Source: Lindgomyces ingoldianus (taxonomy: Eukaryota; Ascomycota; Dothideomycetes; Pleosporales; Lindgomycetaceae). From it: 64,000 bases of DNA. Each line of letters begins with the position of its first letter. Within the stretch, counting starts at the first letter, position 1. Below, one piece after another: positions 44,276 through 55,171 of the stretch. The translations under genes and the position numbers were made by a program. The notes under the pieces were generated by a model. The model worked only from the letters and a program-made list of their open reading frames with translations, was not told the DNA's origin and did no database searches. The DNA lies in contig NW_022985172.1 in the NCBI RefSeq assembly GCF_010093535.1, positions 352,263 to 416,262 of the forward strand, given 5' to 3'.

Positions 44276-45114
44276 ATGCTCTTCTCTAGGCTTCCTTCTC
44301 TTGTGTTGATACTGGCCACGGCCGTTGTCGTCCATGTCAGCCCTGTCAACATCAAACCTGCTGATCCGGCGCCAAGCCAAGGCAACGGATGCATCCTCAA
44401 AACAGACTTGTATGTCCCTCTTCTGCGGCATCCCCCCTTTTCCATTTCCTTCATCCCCACTTACTAACAAGCTCCTAGCGATGACAAGTCGAAGCCAAAC
44501 CCGTGGGACAACCAACCACTCCGCCAGAACGGCACTTCTCGCGATGTCGGTGTTTGGTTGCGCAAGCGTGACGCCGTCGAGCAAATTCCTCTTGAATGGT
44601 ACGTGAACGCCACAGGCCACAACAACACCTACCGCATCATCCAGCCGGTGCAATCAAACGAAAGCCGTAATCTTGGATACGTCGTCGATTCCGCTTTCGA
44701 GGTTCCCGGCGCCGGGGCTGGAATGCTTGCGTTAGTTGGTGCTCTTGCATGGTCAGAGAATCCTCCCCGTCTTTTCAACATTGACAAGTAAGCACTCTCT
44801 CCTTACCAATCATCGGTAATTAGGATCCTGACGCTGTTCTTTCTAGGTGGCTCTTTCATACCGATGAGTCTGGCAAAATTTACCTCGGCCTTCACGATGC
44901 GTATGGTGACCTTTTTCAGCCACTTCAGTATGACCATGGCTTTCTCTGGTATGCGAATCCGAATACGTGGTGTCCACCACCTGGGCAAGGAGAATGTGAC
45001 GGTCTGAATTTCTTCTTCGGTGGTAATGATCAGCAGAAATTTGGTCAGAAGGTTCGCATCAGGGTCGAGTGTCCGTACGGTGTCAAGTTCGATAATCTTC
45101 CACCTAACAAATAG
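44276..45114 (+). CDS. Secreted protein of unknown family (236 aa)
   Basis: Exons 44276-44409, 44479-44787 and 44847-45114, introns of 69 and 59 nt, both with good donor and acceptor sites. The first 21-22 residues (MLFSRLPSLVLILATAVVVH) form a signal peptide. The mature protein is hydrophilic, with four cysteines (near residues 38, 190, 198 and 224), two or three N-glycosylation sequons in the middle, and an aromatic-rich C-terminal half (HGFLWYANPNTWCPPPGQGE). A dibasic LRKRDA is near residue 76. No enzyme motif is visible. Size, signal peptide and orphan character fit a secreted effector-like or cell-surface protein, but that is a guess from general features. It lies alone between relic blocks. 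Confidence 0.75.
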
Positions 45115-45785
45115 TTGGAATTTACTCGGCTCACTTCTTGGGGTGGTTTCTGGAGGGAGAATCTACTGGGGTTTGGTGAGTGGAGTTTAGTTGAAGCCTT
45201 AGATGCTCTGGAAGATGTGGTAGTTAGTAAAGGCTAGATAGCTGGCCGCAACAGTTAAGCCGGGTGCCTCTCTGGAAAATTATTGTGTCTCAAAATAATG
45301 TCTGGTGATCCTCGTACACGGAAATCTGGAGACCTCGATGACGAACGGTGGCTCGAGAACGATGTCGATGGTAATACAAACTACCAAATCAAACCTCTGT
45401 AGCTCTGAATCATATTTCGAGGATTCCGAGGTGATTAGCCCAGCGCAGAGGTCGACGCTGTATTTGCTTCTTGTAAACAAGCTCTTCAGCAAACGCCTTC
45501 GCCTATCGCCGGGTATCAAGCGGTCCGGAAATGGTACCTACACCGCAGATCTACATGTGGTGTGCGGGACAGCTATTTTACGCGGTGCTGATGTCTGGAG
45601 AAAACATCCACAGATGTCAGGGGTCCAACATTGGCCCGGGCGTAGGCTGGCTGGGGCAGCGGGCGGCGAAGCCTTGGACACAATAATATCACAATTTTGT
45701 TCCTAGTAGCATGGAATAGTTGCAAAGCTAGCAAGGGTAAAAAAAAAAAGTACCGCGAAGGGATCGAATGAAGATGTATCATAGC
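45115..45785. other. Intergenic stretch
   Basis: About 670 bases. A plus frame at 45305-45706 and a minus frame at 45519-45280 overlap and lack family features. No gene is supported. Confidence 0.5.
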
Positions 45786-46495
45786 TCAAGCCACAGTGAT
45801 AACATCATTCATAGCCACATCCTGCACCTTTGGCGGGGGCTTCCCCATATTGCTCGGATGCTGCCACCTAGCGGCCCTCAACTTCTCCCTAAAACACTCT
45901 CCCGTAATAACATCCTCTACCCCCTCGCCGTCCTCCTTCCCCGTCCATGTCGGCATCACCACTAAAATCACCTCCCGATTCGAGCTAAAGGAAATCGTCA
46001 CCGAATACCGCTCCTCGCCACTCCAACTCAAGACTCTATGTACTGTAGATTTGAAAATTCTACCATACCTCCTTGTCCCGTGCCCTCCATCTTCGTCTCA
46101 TACAGCGGTTCGTAACTCCTCAGAACTTTGCTCCTATGCAAATGAACCTCTATCTTATCCTCAATCAGCATCGCGAAGGACTTCTTCACGGCATCAAAAG
46201 TCTCTGAGATTACACTGGCGGGGGATGTCGGGGTTCTCTGTGTAGAAGAATCCAACTTGTCGACAGGTTTTGCCGAACTCGTCGGTGGCGTTCTTCTGGT
46301 CTGAAGGGTTGGAAAAGAAGAGGCTAGAGACATTGGAGATGGGGATGGAGGAGAAAGTTTATTTGGCCGCAGCACTTCGAATGATGGGGCGAGAGCCACG
46401 AGCGCCGCCGGCGTTGTAGTAGACGTACTGGGTGGTGTAAGTTTGGTGGATGGGGAAAGGTGTTTTAGACTTAGTTCTTGCTCCGGGACAGTCAT
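45786..46495 (-). CDS. Conserved-type fungal hypothetical protein, one intron
   Basis: Starts at ATG 46495 with a Ser/Thr/Pro-rich region (about 80 residues), followed by a more ordered part (DKIEVHLHRSKVLRSYEPL and WSGEERYSVTISFSSNREV) ending in PPPKVQDVAM. The two parts lie in different frames. The best splice runs from a GTATGA donor at 46107 to a TAG ending at 46040 (68 nt), giving EPL-VLSWSGEE. An alternative, GTATGG to CTACAG, would retain more sequence and read smoothly but needs an intron of only 26 nt, too short for usual fungal splicing. I do not recognise the family. Confidence 0.55.
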
Positions 46496-46614
46496 GCTGT
46501 TTCTCTAAGTCCGCGAACTGAAGACCTTCTCAAGTCTAGTATCTTGAGCTGTGGTTTCGTTGCAATTGGTCTTGATATTCCCCCCAAGTCTAGCCATGCC
46601 CCGCAATTCCGATC

Positions 46615-46876
46615 AACGAGGTGTAGTACTGTACAATTGGGTGATTTTGATGTCTATACGGGTGAAATTTTGTGTACGTTCGTATGGAAGGGAGGGCGAC
46701 AGGTAGGTGTACGTATCGGAACTATTACAGCTTACCTGATCTGTACAAGTAGTACAATTTAATTAAAGTACGCCGTAATCTAGTTAAAACAGCTAAGATA
46801 ATAGGTCTCTAGAGAAGCAGGATTAAGGTCTATATGTATTAGATAATTAATTATCCCTAGTAAGATAAACAGAGTG
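46615..46876 (+). repeat. Dispersed repeat, copy B
   Basis: Matches the reverse complement of 16890-17151. It starts at aacgaggtgtagtactgtac and includes gatctgtacaagtagtacaa. Its open frame runs into the repeat from the left and ends with the same TGEILCTF...ICTSSTI terminus as copy A. Confidence 0.8.
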
Positions 46877-47649
46877 GTCTAAAAGTTCGCTAATTGCTAC
46901 CTCTGCAGTGCTTTAAGAGGTCCGCTAATGGCACTAATAGTAGAGCTATAGGTGGGTTATCTTGTCCTGCCGCAATTAGTCTTTCGATGGAGAGTAGGCT
47001 GTCGCATGCTAGCGTGATGGGCTGGCAGAAAGATAGTGGCCTCTGTTCATCGCTGTGCAGTTGGGCTCTATCTACTACGCGGGATGCATCATCGTGGCCC
47101 TAATCCACAATTGTGCATTTCAGGCATTTCCACCTTTTAAATGGATCGAAGACTGTGTGGTGGCCTAGGATGTGGTTCTGTCCGGTATGTGCACATGCGA
47201 GAACTTCGCAGGGGTAATGGTGGCGCGCAAATTTCTCAGTGGACTTGAAACACATCAACAACGGCTTCATCTTGATCGAATCATTCTGGTCTTCCTGCAC
47301 GGATTTGGCGACCATAGTCGGAAGGGCTTATCGCTTTGGATGCGTTGACGACCAGTCGGAACATGAGTCTGTGAGTTCGAGCTGGAAGATTCCTCCATTA
47401 GTTGCGGGCTTAGCGTCTATGTCTTACGGAATTTACATGTGGTTTTTCATCGCGCCGTCGGCAGTTGAAGCGTGGTTCTTCATTGAGGAGGAGAGGGTGT
47501 AGAGCGGCTGAGAGAAAACCACCAAGGATCTGGGTCAAGCAGAAAAATCGCTACCAAGCCGTCGAATCACTCCTAGTTATCAGAGTAAGCAACTCTCTCA
47601 CGCCACCATAACTTAATCCCAACTAAAAGAGAGACCTGTATCTACGTAG
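46877..47649. other. Decayed sequence left of the MFS relic
   Basis: No intact gene. Short hydrophobic frames (for example 47380-47490, ending in a stop at 47502) may be pieces of the same lost transporter, but no motif confirms it. Confidence 0.4.
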
Positions 47650-48069
47650 TCTTGGTGCTCTCCTCCCAAATCCCTTCCGCTAGGCTCATCCGGGTTCTGC
47701 GATTGCCGCAGGATCTTGTCGCTTTCTGGGTCTCGTTTTACACCGGTTTCGGAAGCGTCACACCCTTTAAGAAATACGGCCAACTCATTGCGTACTTCTT
47801 CATGATCGGATCTTACTCTACAGCATGGTTTATCTTGATCAGCATACTCTTGTCCAACGTTCTCGGAATCACGAAGAAAACGACCTTGAATTTATGCTGT
47901 TTCTCATACTAGGCATTGCGAATTTGATGAACCTCAATCATTTCGTGGCCCGCTGTTTTGCGAGCATACGGAGATCTCGTTGATTGTGTTGTGGACTCTG
48001 CCAATTCTGGTCCTTGCTTCATTTTATACTTTGAGCGGGTTAGAGAATCATGGGAAAGACAAGACGTAA
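47650..48069 (+). pseudogene. C-terminal relic of an MFS transporter (Dal5/ACS-like)
   Basis: The frame contains GQLIAYFFMIGSYSTAWF then ILLSNVLGITKKTTLN, which matches the TM10-11 loop of allantoate-permease-type anion:cation symporters (usually SNVAGHTKKTT). After a frameshift near 47905-47935 the text continues EPQSFRGPLFCEHTEISLIV, corresponding to the IGPQTF region and TM12, to a stop at 48067-48069. The N-terminal two thirds are missing or unrecognisable. Non-functional. Confidence 0.65.
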
Positions 48070-48454
48070 GCGGAGGGGAGGCAGAGGATTAGGGCACCAG
48101 AAATATCGAGTTTATGGATTTGACGGATAAAACAAGTTATTTCGTGGAGATAAGATGTGCGGGTACATGGGTAGAGTGGAAGAGAGGTGCAGAAGCGCGG
48201 GATAGGCTAGGCGAATATGAACGGCGAAGAATGAGGCGCTAGTGATATTTCCTGCCGGCCCTTTCGCCCAGCTATCAGGTCCAGAGGATTCAGGTTGAGA
48301 TATTTTTTTTAGTGCTGAAATATGGCGCTCTTTTTTGCCAGCCTCATCAGCGCAGCTTTGCAACCGATTTCCCTGTCATGGATTGGAACAACATGGATTT
48401 GAATGAGTGTCGTGTGTCGGATGTACAGGTTGGGGATATAAAAAAAATCTAAGT
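48070..48454. other. Intergenic: 3' side of the regulator gene
   Basis: About 385 bases between the MFS relic and the Zn2Cys6 gene. No gene is seen. This is the apparent left border of the biosynthetic cluster. Confidence 0.5.
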
Positions 48455-49672
48455 CTATTTGGTATCGTCGAAGAATATTCCTATACGTTCCTGCATTTTC
48501 CCTCTTGTCAATCGCAACCTCTCGAGCTGCTCGTCTAAAACGGCAATGATGCAAGGGGAGGTAGAACCGATCGAGTGAAGCTGATTCCTCATATTGTGTA
48601 GGAGCTGGTGAAGTTTGCAGAGGTTGTAGAAAAGGGTATTGATAAGAATCCAGCTGCCGAGACGCTCAGACGGGGAAAAGCATCCTATTTGGATTTCTAT
48701 CGTCGTTGCGTCCAACATGGGAGAGAGACTATCTTGAGATCTCTGCCTTTGGTGATCATAGTCTGAGGACATTGCGTTGTTGTCAAAGCTGCTCGGCCGA
48801 CTGATCGATTCGGGGCAGATTAAAGTGTAAGCGTCGATTGCTCTTGCGAGGACGGACAGCAGGACTAAGAGTGATGCATTATCGAAAAAGGTAGCTGTTT
48901 GCGGATTGCTGTTGAAGTGCGGCCAGATCTGCGTTACCATTCTCTCGCTTGCGGAGAGGAACACGGGAAGTGTATGGGAGGTCCCTTTCAAATGGAAGGA
49001 GTTGATGGCTGCGCATAGCTCATGCTGGATATCAGATAGCTCCCGTAGTGTGTCGCTTACATTGAGCTCGGCCAAAGCTGGGGATGATTTTGGCGGGGAA
49101 CGACTGTGCCAGGCGGCCGTAGGGCTGGACTGTGAGCTGTTGAATGCAGGCGATGGATAAGCAGCAACATCCTCATGTTGCATTAGGTCGGTATGCAATG
49201 GAGGCAAGGCGGTCCAAGCTGCGTCGGGCGGAATATTGAGGAGAATATGGTTGAGATCTGGCGATCGATTATATTCCATGGACCCAGCTTCAACGGCGTA
49301 GTTGATATTGCCGACTCCATACTGTTCTGAGGGGAAGCAAGGCACAGCCTCGGGACCGACTTCGCCGTGATCTTGCCGGCAGTTGGGGGGATCGTACTCA
49401 GTCCGATCCGTGGAGCTATGGCCAGTCCCCTCCAGATCAAACGATGGCGGCGAGTTCCTGTACTTAGGGCTTGGCTGCTGAGTGTTCCATGAGGAGCTCT
49501 TGGTTCCCGGAGGCCTTCCTGTTTTGGCTGGAGGACTGAAGGTACAGTGCAGGTTTTGTTGAAGACACCTGTGACATCGACCCTGCCCTGTTGGCCTCAA
49601 GCACCTCGTTTTCTTGAGATGGCATCGATCACATGCAAGCCGGCGAGCCAAGGCCGAGGATTCTGTTGCCAT
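48455..49672 (-). CDS. Zn2Cys6 transcription factor, AflR-like
   Basis: Intronless gene of 405 residues from ATG 49672. The binuclear zinc cluster is at 14-43 with spacing C-x2-C-x6-C-x8-C-x2-C-x6-C (CDRCHLKKTRC ... CHRCLQQNLHC). It is followed by a basic Pro/Ser-rich linker of the kind that sets DNA-site spacing, a long low-complexity region and a C-terminal helical region (about 215-400) resembling the AflR regulatory domain: SDTLRELSDIQHELCAAINS and TTIEIQIGCFSPSERLGSW. Length is close to AflR. Such proteins usually activate the adjacent secondary-metabolite cluster. It is the leftmost gene of the PKS cluster. The frame upstream of the ATG is open but starts with a non-ATG codon. Confidence 0.9.
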   Translation of the reverse strand: MATESSALARRLACDRCHLKKTRCLRPTGQGRCHRCLQQNLHCTFSPPAKTGRPPGTKSSSWNTQQPSPKYRNSPPSFDLEGTGHSSTDRTEYDPPNCRQDHGEVGPEAVPCFPSEQYGVGNINYAVEAGSMEYNRSPDLNHILLNIPPDAAWTALPPLHTDLMQHEDVAAYPSPAFNSSQSSPTAAWHSRSPPKSSPALAELNVSDTLRELSDIQHELCAAINSFHLKGTSHTLPVFLSASERMVTQIWPHFNSNPQTATFFDNASLLVLLSVLARAIDAYTLICPESISRPSSFDNNAMSSDYDHQRQRSQDSLSPMLDATTIEIQIGCFSPSERLGSWILINTLFYNLCKLHQLLHNMRNQLHSIGSTSPCIIAVLDEQLERLRLTRGKMQERIGIFFDDTK

Positions 49673-51177
49673 GCTACTGAACTCCGAGATATTGAGATCA
49701 AGATTGACTTGATTAGATGGAAACAACGTGGTGCGGCGTGAACCCCGGTGGAAGGGATATATGAATATTCGCACCTGGACCCCACAGTTTGGTCCCAACA
49801 ATGAAGGATTACGCTTCGAGCTTCAGGCACATTGCGACCTTCTCATGTCCGTACGATGATGTGATTGAGCGAATAAGGGCTTGGCATGTACGAAGTTTTA
49901 AGCAGCGATTGTGTTAGGAATCCCAGAAAGGCTCGTATCATAACCCAGAAAGTGCAAAGCTAATTTTTAAAATGTCAACAATCCATTGAAAGCCTGTCAA
50001 TGCCGTTCCTTTCTCGGCATTTCGATCAATACCATCGGATGCTACCAGAGTGCTTAATTTGAGGGTCGGCCCACCGTTTGAAGCCTTGTGGAGGCCTCCG
50101 TCATCAGCAACTTGCACAGACCCGCTAATACGCGGGACCATGGGACAAGGTTAGCTCAGGCCAACAATGGAAGAGGAGCGGCTGTACGGAACCAGCCCTT
50201 GGGCTCGAGACCCACACATGTCACGTGTTTAGGGATTCAGATATTCTCCCAAGGTCTAAAGCTCGGAAATTGTGGGAAGGAATCTTGGGCGGATTTCTGG
50301 TTGGTTCATGCTAGCCATTTATTTGTGATGGATTTTGTTGAGGTTGCCCGTTATAGATTTAGAGGATGTAAGGGCCAACACCGTAGAGTCAGTGCGCAGA
50401 TTATGTGCTTCGGAGTCGGGAAATGCTCGATAGATTTGGGAGGTCCTTGCCGCACATCACGCCATTGTCTGCACACCATTCAGGGAAAGGCCGGCTGATA
50501 AGATCGAGTTGAGGGATTTGAGGCGTTGTCATCAGTAACATCTCACGAGCGACGCGCGAAGGCTTCTCCTCAACGGCTAGCCCCAGGATCTCTCATCCCA
50601 ACTACCGGGATCGGCTGGAGGAAAGGTTCCTTCCGCCAGGGTCCAGGAGGGCTTGATACCTGCAAGCCACAGCGTTGGAGCCAGCGCGAGCCCAGTTCTT
50701 CAGTCGCGCTATCGAAGCTTGTGTCATGGGTAACGGCTCTCGAGTTTCACTAAGGGACACCTCATTGTGGCTGGTAGAAGACTCAGTACACGCATTGGGT
50801 CACATTGTGCGAAGTGCAGTAAGCGAACGCTCGAGCAGGGCGGTGCTATGAGGTTGATGGTGATGGTTGTGCTGCGATAAGCGAGCATACATATGCTTGG
50901 CAACCAACACGATTGCTTTCCGGCTAAGTTGGATTAATGTTCTGCCTAATTATTATGTACAGGAGTAAGACAGCCCACTCGGGGCAGCTAGACAACAATT
51001 TAAAAAATGAGATGGCGAGTCACGTGCTCGGTTTCTCCCAAGCCCTTCTGGGCCTAGTGCGGGGCGAGGTGTCGTCTTCCTCCAGACCACCGGTCCACAC
51101 ATCCCCAGCCTCTCAAGTCTCAGCATACTTCACTAGTCAAAACTTGTCAGCTGCTTTCGTGCTGTTCGGTCACCACT
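49673..51177. other. Intergenic: regulator promoter and FMO 3' region
   Basis: 1.5 kb. Plus frames at 50088-50498, 50526-50753 and 50937-51290 have no family features; the last overlaps the FMO antisense. I regard them as chance. The left part should contain the promoter of the Zn2Cys6 gene. Confidence 0.5.
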
Positions 51178-52673
51178 TTACTTGCCTGGAAATGGCTTTC
51201 CCTTTGGCTCCTTCTCACCCACCACTACATCCAACGATGACAGAAAGCGGTCTCGGCACTTGGCCATCATCCGATTTTTGCCCATATTAAAGACGAGTTT
51301 GTGGACACTCATACTCTTATCTGCGACTGAGAAGCCCTGCTTGAGCATATTTCCTTCGTATCTGGCGAGCTTGGCCGAGAGCGGCGGGTTGCTATCTGAT
51401 TTCAAAATGTTTGCGAGCTGGAGTGCGTCGAATAGTGCCGATGTTGCCCCCTTTCCAAGGTAAGGGGTCATGCTAGCCGTGCTGTGTTAACTTTGTCCTC
51501 GTATCTGCTAATCTACCTACCTCTGATGGATATCCAGATGAAGCCGATGTAAACGTACCTATGAGCAGCATCACCAAGAAGAGTAACATTTGACGACTTC
51601 CAAGGAGAAATCCTGTCTTGGGTCTTGATGTGCGAAACGAAAACGGATTCTGGGATTGTTTTGGCTATGAGTGATCGAAACAAGGGATGCCAGTGCTGAG
51701 TCCGCGCCAGACACTCATCTTTCAGCTCTTCGGGAGTCATATCATCTGGGTGTTTGGTTTGGTTCACGAACTCATTGGTATAGCAACCAAGGCCGCACAT
51801 AAGAAATGACTCATCGCCGTCGATCTTCTTGAGGTCATCAGGACCGTAGTGTTTTTTTGGGTTTTTCCACGACGAAACAATCATGGAGCGCCGAGGGGCC
51901 ATAATCTACATTGTCAGCACAGCTGATTTCTGAATTGGTGGCTTTCTTACCAAGCATCCTGATCCGTATGGCATCATACATTCCGTCTCCGGCCTAGATG
52001 ATGTTACACCAGAGTATCATATGTGGGTAGCCCAGTTGAATACGTACGTGAGTGGCATCTTGAAATAGATGACGGTGACTTTGGTATCACTCCTCGATGC
52101 CTTTGGAAGCAACTGTTTTCTTACCTTGGATCCAGCGCCATCGGCTCCAACTAGCAGATCACATTCAACTCTTTCCCCGTCTTTAAAGATCACAGTAACG
52201 CCGTTGGTGGTGCTCTTATATGACTCGAATTCTTTCCCAAACTTGACAAAGGACTCAGATCCGACGAGTAGCGCTTTCCGCAGCTTCCAGCGCGAAACAG
52301 AACGAGCAGCCCTGAAATCGGGAGTGGTATATTTCATCGTGATCTTGCCCTTCTCGTTGAACATGCAGAGGCTCTGGCCACTAGAAGGTTGCACTCCAAT
52401 TGACTCTTCCAGCAAGGGCAGAACATCTTTGGGTAAACGATCCCTCAGGGCTGTCAGCATTTCCAATGCGACCATGATTCGAAAGCCAGCCAGCTGACTT
52501 TGACCTCCCTCCAACTCCCCTCGCTCGTAAAGGGTTACCTGGAATTTATCGTCGCCTCGAAGGAGCTGTGCTAAGGCGAGCCCGCCGATGCCTCCACCAA
52601 TGATGACCACTCGTAGTGGCTTTTCATGGCTGTCCTCAGACGCAGCGGTGCTTTCTGAATGTGGAATCGACAT
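51178..52673 (-). CDS. FAD-dependent monooxygenase of the PKS cluster
   Basis: Exons 52673-52048, 51993-51951, 51905-51559 and 51472-51178 encode 436 residues; introns are 54, 45 and 86 nt. The second exon is only 43 nt but restores the frame and a continuous protein. The Rossmann motif is GGGIGG (26-31) after a 20-residue hydrophilic leader, GADGAG is at 176-181 and the FAD ribityl-binding LLGDAAHSMTP is at 332-342 (Asp335). This is the salicylate-hydroxylase/TetX-like group of class A flavoprotein monooxygenases, common as tailoring enzymes in fungal polyketide clusters, where they hydroxylate, epoxidise or do Baeyer-Villiger-type chemistry. No membrane anchor is apparent. It shares a 390-bp divergent promoter with the MFS exporter. 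Confidence 0.92.
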
Positions 52674-53063
52674 GAAGATTGTATATGACGATGTGTTTAA
52701 CGAAGAGGAATAAGTTTTTGTCGAGATTACATTGCATTCTTGACCCTAATTGCAGCTTTGTATACTGTATGCACGAAATCAATATAGGACGATTGTCAGC
52801 CTTGTAGACTGGAGAATGGCACCAGCTTGACAAGCTTACCAGGGCAGGCCCTCTGGGTCCGCTACTCAATCTCGGTGGGTTTTTTCGGCAAGTTATTTTA
52901 GGAGGGTCTCTCGGACTCACGCCATGCGCACAGACGAGAACATGAAGAACCCACTTTCGCCGCATTTGCTTGGAACTGTTGATCATCGATATCTCTCGCT
53001 GGCTACGGGCTCGAATCCCGCCACCCCTTTCGACCGTTGCAACTCAACTCGATTTTCCCCAGA
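52674..53063. promoter_or_regulatory. Divergent promoter, FMO / MFS
   Basis: 390 bases between the two start codons, so both genes probably share regulatory sites. A cggtgggttttttcgg stretch lies near 52873-52890. A tRNA-like T-arm (ctcgaatccc) near 53010 lacks the rest of a tRNA. No binding site could be assigned with confidence. Confidence 0.6.
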
Positions 53064-55043
53064 ATGTCTGACGCCACTGGCCGCCCAGAGCCGGGCTCTC
53101 ACCTCGGTTCCCTCCGCCTGAATGTTACCGTTTTTGGGCTTTGGATCAGCCTCTTTCTCTCAGCCTTAGAGACAAGTATCGTATCAACAGCTTTGCTGAG
53201 TATTTCCAGCAGCCTCCATTCTTTGAAAGATGCAGGGTGGATAGTAGTAGCTTATCTCTTGACCTATAATTGTAGGGCCCCAATTCATAACGTAGGATAT
53301 TCTGCAGGAGGCTTTCTGACAAAGGCTCAGCATTTATTCTCGTATGGTCGAAACTCAGTGATACCTTTGGCACTAAAGTGTTACTCATTTTAGCCAATGT
53401 CATGTTTGGCGTCTTCTCGGTCGCATGCGCTGTATCGCAAACGATGGAGCAATTGATCATCTTTCGCGCGCTGCAAGGAATCGGAGGCTCTGGTCTCTAC
53501 TCGTTGGTGTTTGTGGTTCTTGCGAAGATTGTGCCGATGAATCAACTTGGACTATACAGCGGTGTTTTAAGTTCTGTTTTCGCTTTGGCGAGCTTGTTGG
53601 GCCCAATACTTGGTGGAGTCATCGTTGTTAATACGACTTGGCGATGGATATTTTGGCTGAAGTAAGTCTACTCATACAATTAAGGAATCCCCAATACTGA
53701 TGAAAAGTGAAGTGCACCGGGTGTCAGCGTCGCAATAGCCCTCCTCTTGTATGCCATGCCACCCTCCCAGGAACGAATATGGGACACTGAGCGCCTGAAA
53801 CGAGTGGATTATATCGGCTCTGTAATATGCATAGCCTGGGCAATCCCATTCGTCTTTGCCTTACAACAAGGAGGTTCAAAATATCCATGGAGCAGTGGCA
53901 CGATTATCGGGACACTGGCAGTCGGATCATGTGGTATCGTTCTTTTCGCTCTTCACCAATGGTGGGAATCACGACGGGATAAGAAAGAGACAATATTCCC
54001 GGTAAACGCTTTCAGGAGTTTAGTAGTGACGATGATGATCCTGTATTTCTAACATCTCTATGATTCCGCTTATTCCGCATACTGATATCTCTAGATCCAT
54101 GTTTGCGCTCGGATTTTCCTTCTATGGCTCTATCATTACTATCCCACAGCGTTTCCAAGCTGTCAACGGCGTGTCGGCCTCTCGCGCAGGAGTCTTGCTT
54201 CTACCTTTCACTCTAGTCTCGCCCACTTTCGCGCTCCTTGCTGGTGCGGCAGTCGGTAAAAAGGGATCCACATCCGGATATCTTACATTCATTGGTGGCA
54301 TCTTCACTGTCATCGCGATGGCGCTTCTCGGCAGCCTTCCCACTGGGACCAAAATCTCCAATGCGCAATTTGGATACCAGGCACTTCTTGGTGTTGGGGT
54401 CGGGCTATTTATGCCGCCTCTAATGTATCTCTTGAAGGTTGAGGTGGAAGATAAAGATGTTGGTAAGTCAACCTACATCATCCTCTACCCTCTCAGTATC
54501 CCCCGCTAACGAATAAAAAAAGCATCTATAATGGGTGCTATGAATATGGCCCGCACTTTGGGTGGCTGCATTGGTCTTGCGATCTGCGCATCCGTCCAGA
54601 ACGCGGACCTCTCCGACTCCTTGCCTAGATTCTTATCAGAGACGCAGATAGCGGCTTTGCACCAATCTGTAGCTATATTGAAAGGGCTTCCTGCGGACTT
54701 GAGATTGCAGGTTGTGGGCGCGTATGCAGAGACTTATAACCATCAGTTTCAGGCACTGAGTGGGTTTGCGGGTTTGGGAGTGGTAACGTCTGGTTTGGTG
54801 CTCGCAGGGTTAATTCGGAGGGGTTTGAGGAAGGGTGATGAGAGTGAGGAGGACGGAGAAGAGGCCGAGGGAGAGAATGAGCGGAATGGAGAAGGGGAGG
54901 ATACACTTGGGGAGTCAAAAGATGATGCGGATGGAAAGGAAGTAAGTAATGGGTCCAGAAATGACCACGAGGGAGAAAAATGCGGTAGAATGGATGGGAG
55001 TGAGTTGCAGATGGCTGAGCCTAGAGGCAGTGGAATAGCGTGA
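53064..55043 (+). CDS. MFS multidrug/metabolite exporter (DHA2-like)
   Basis: Five exons, 53064-53271, 53331-53661, 53713-54042, 54095-54462 and 54523-55043, encode 585 residues; introns are 59, 51, 52 and 60 nt. TM1 contains SLFLSALETSIVSTAL, matching motif D1 (LDxTIVxxALP) of 14-TM drug:H+ antiporters. After the first splice LTYNSFILVWSKLSDTFGTK is MFS motif A, and motif C-like glycine-rich sequence occurs in GIGGSGLYSL and SLLGPILGGVIVVN. The last 90 residues are a hydrophilic Glu/Gly/Asp-rich cytosolic tail. In the context of a PKS cluster it is most likely the product exporter or self-protection pump. A longer upstream frame exists but the ATG at 53064 gives the normal N-terminus. Confidence 0.92.
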
Positions 55044-55171
55044 GATAGTAGGTAGAATCATTGCTGTGAATCTGGGATCATAGTAAATCATAGACATTGG
55101 AGAGTTACAAACATGAGCGTTGACAATATGCCACACAGTATGATCTAATCTATATAAGGATTTCCAACGAC

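Noticed and set aside
49938..50753. Frames of 67-136 codons between regulator and FMO
   Set aside because: No recognisable domain, no splice partners and no signal peptide; considered chance frames.
52985..53030. tRNA-like T-arm (ggctcgaatccc)
   Set aside because: Only a T-arm-like hairpin is present; no other tRNA arms are found, and it lies in a promoter region.
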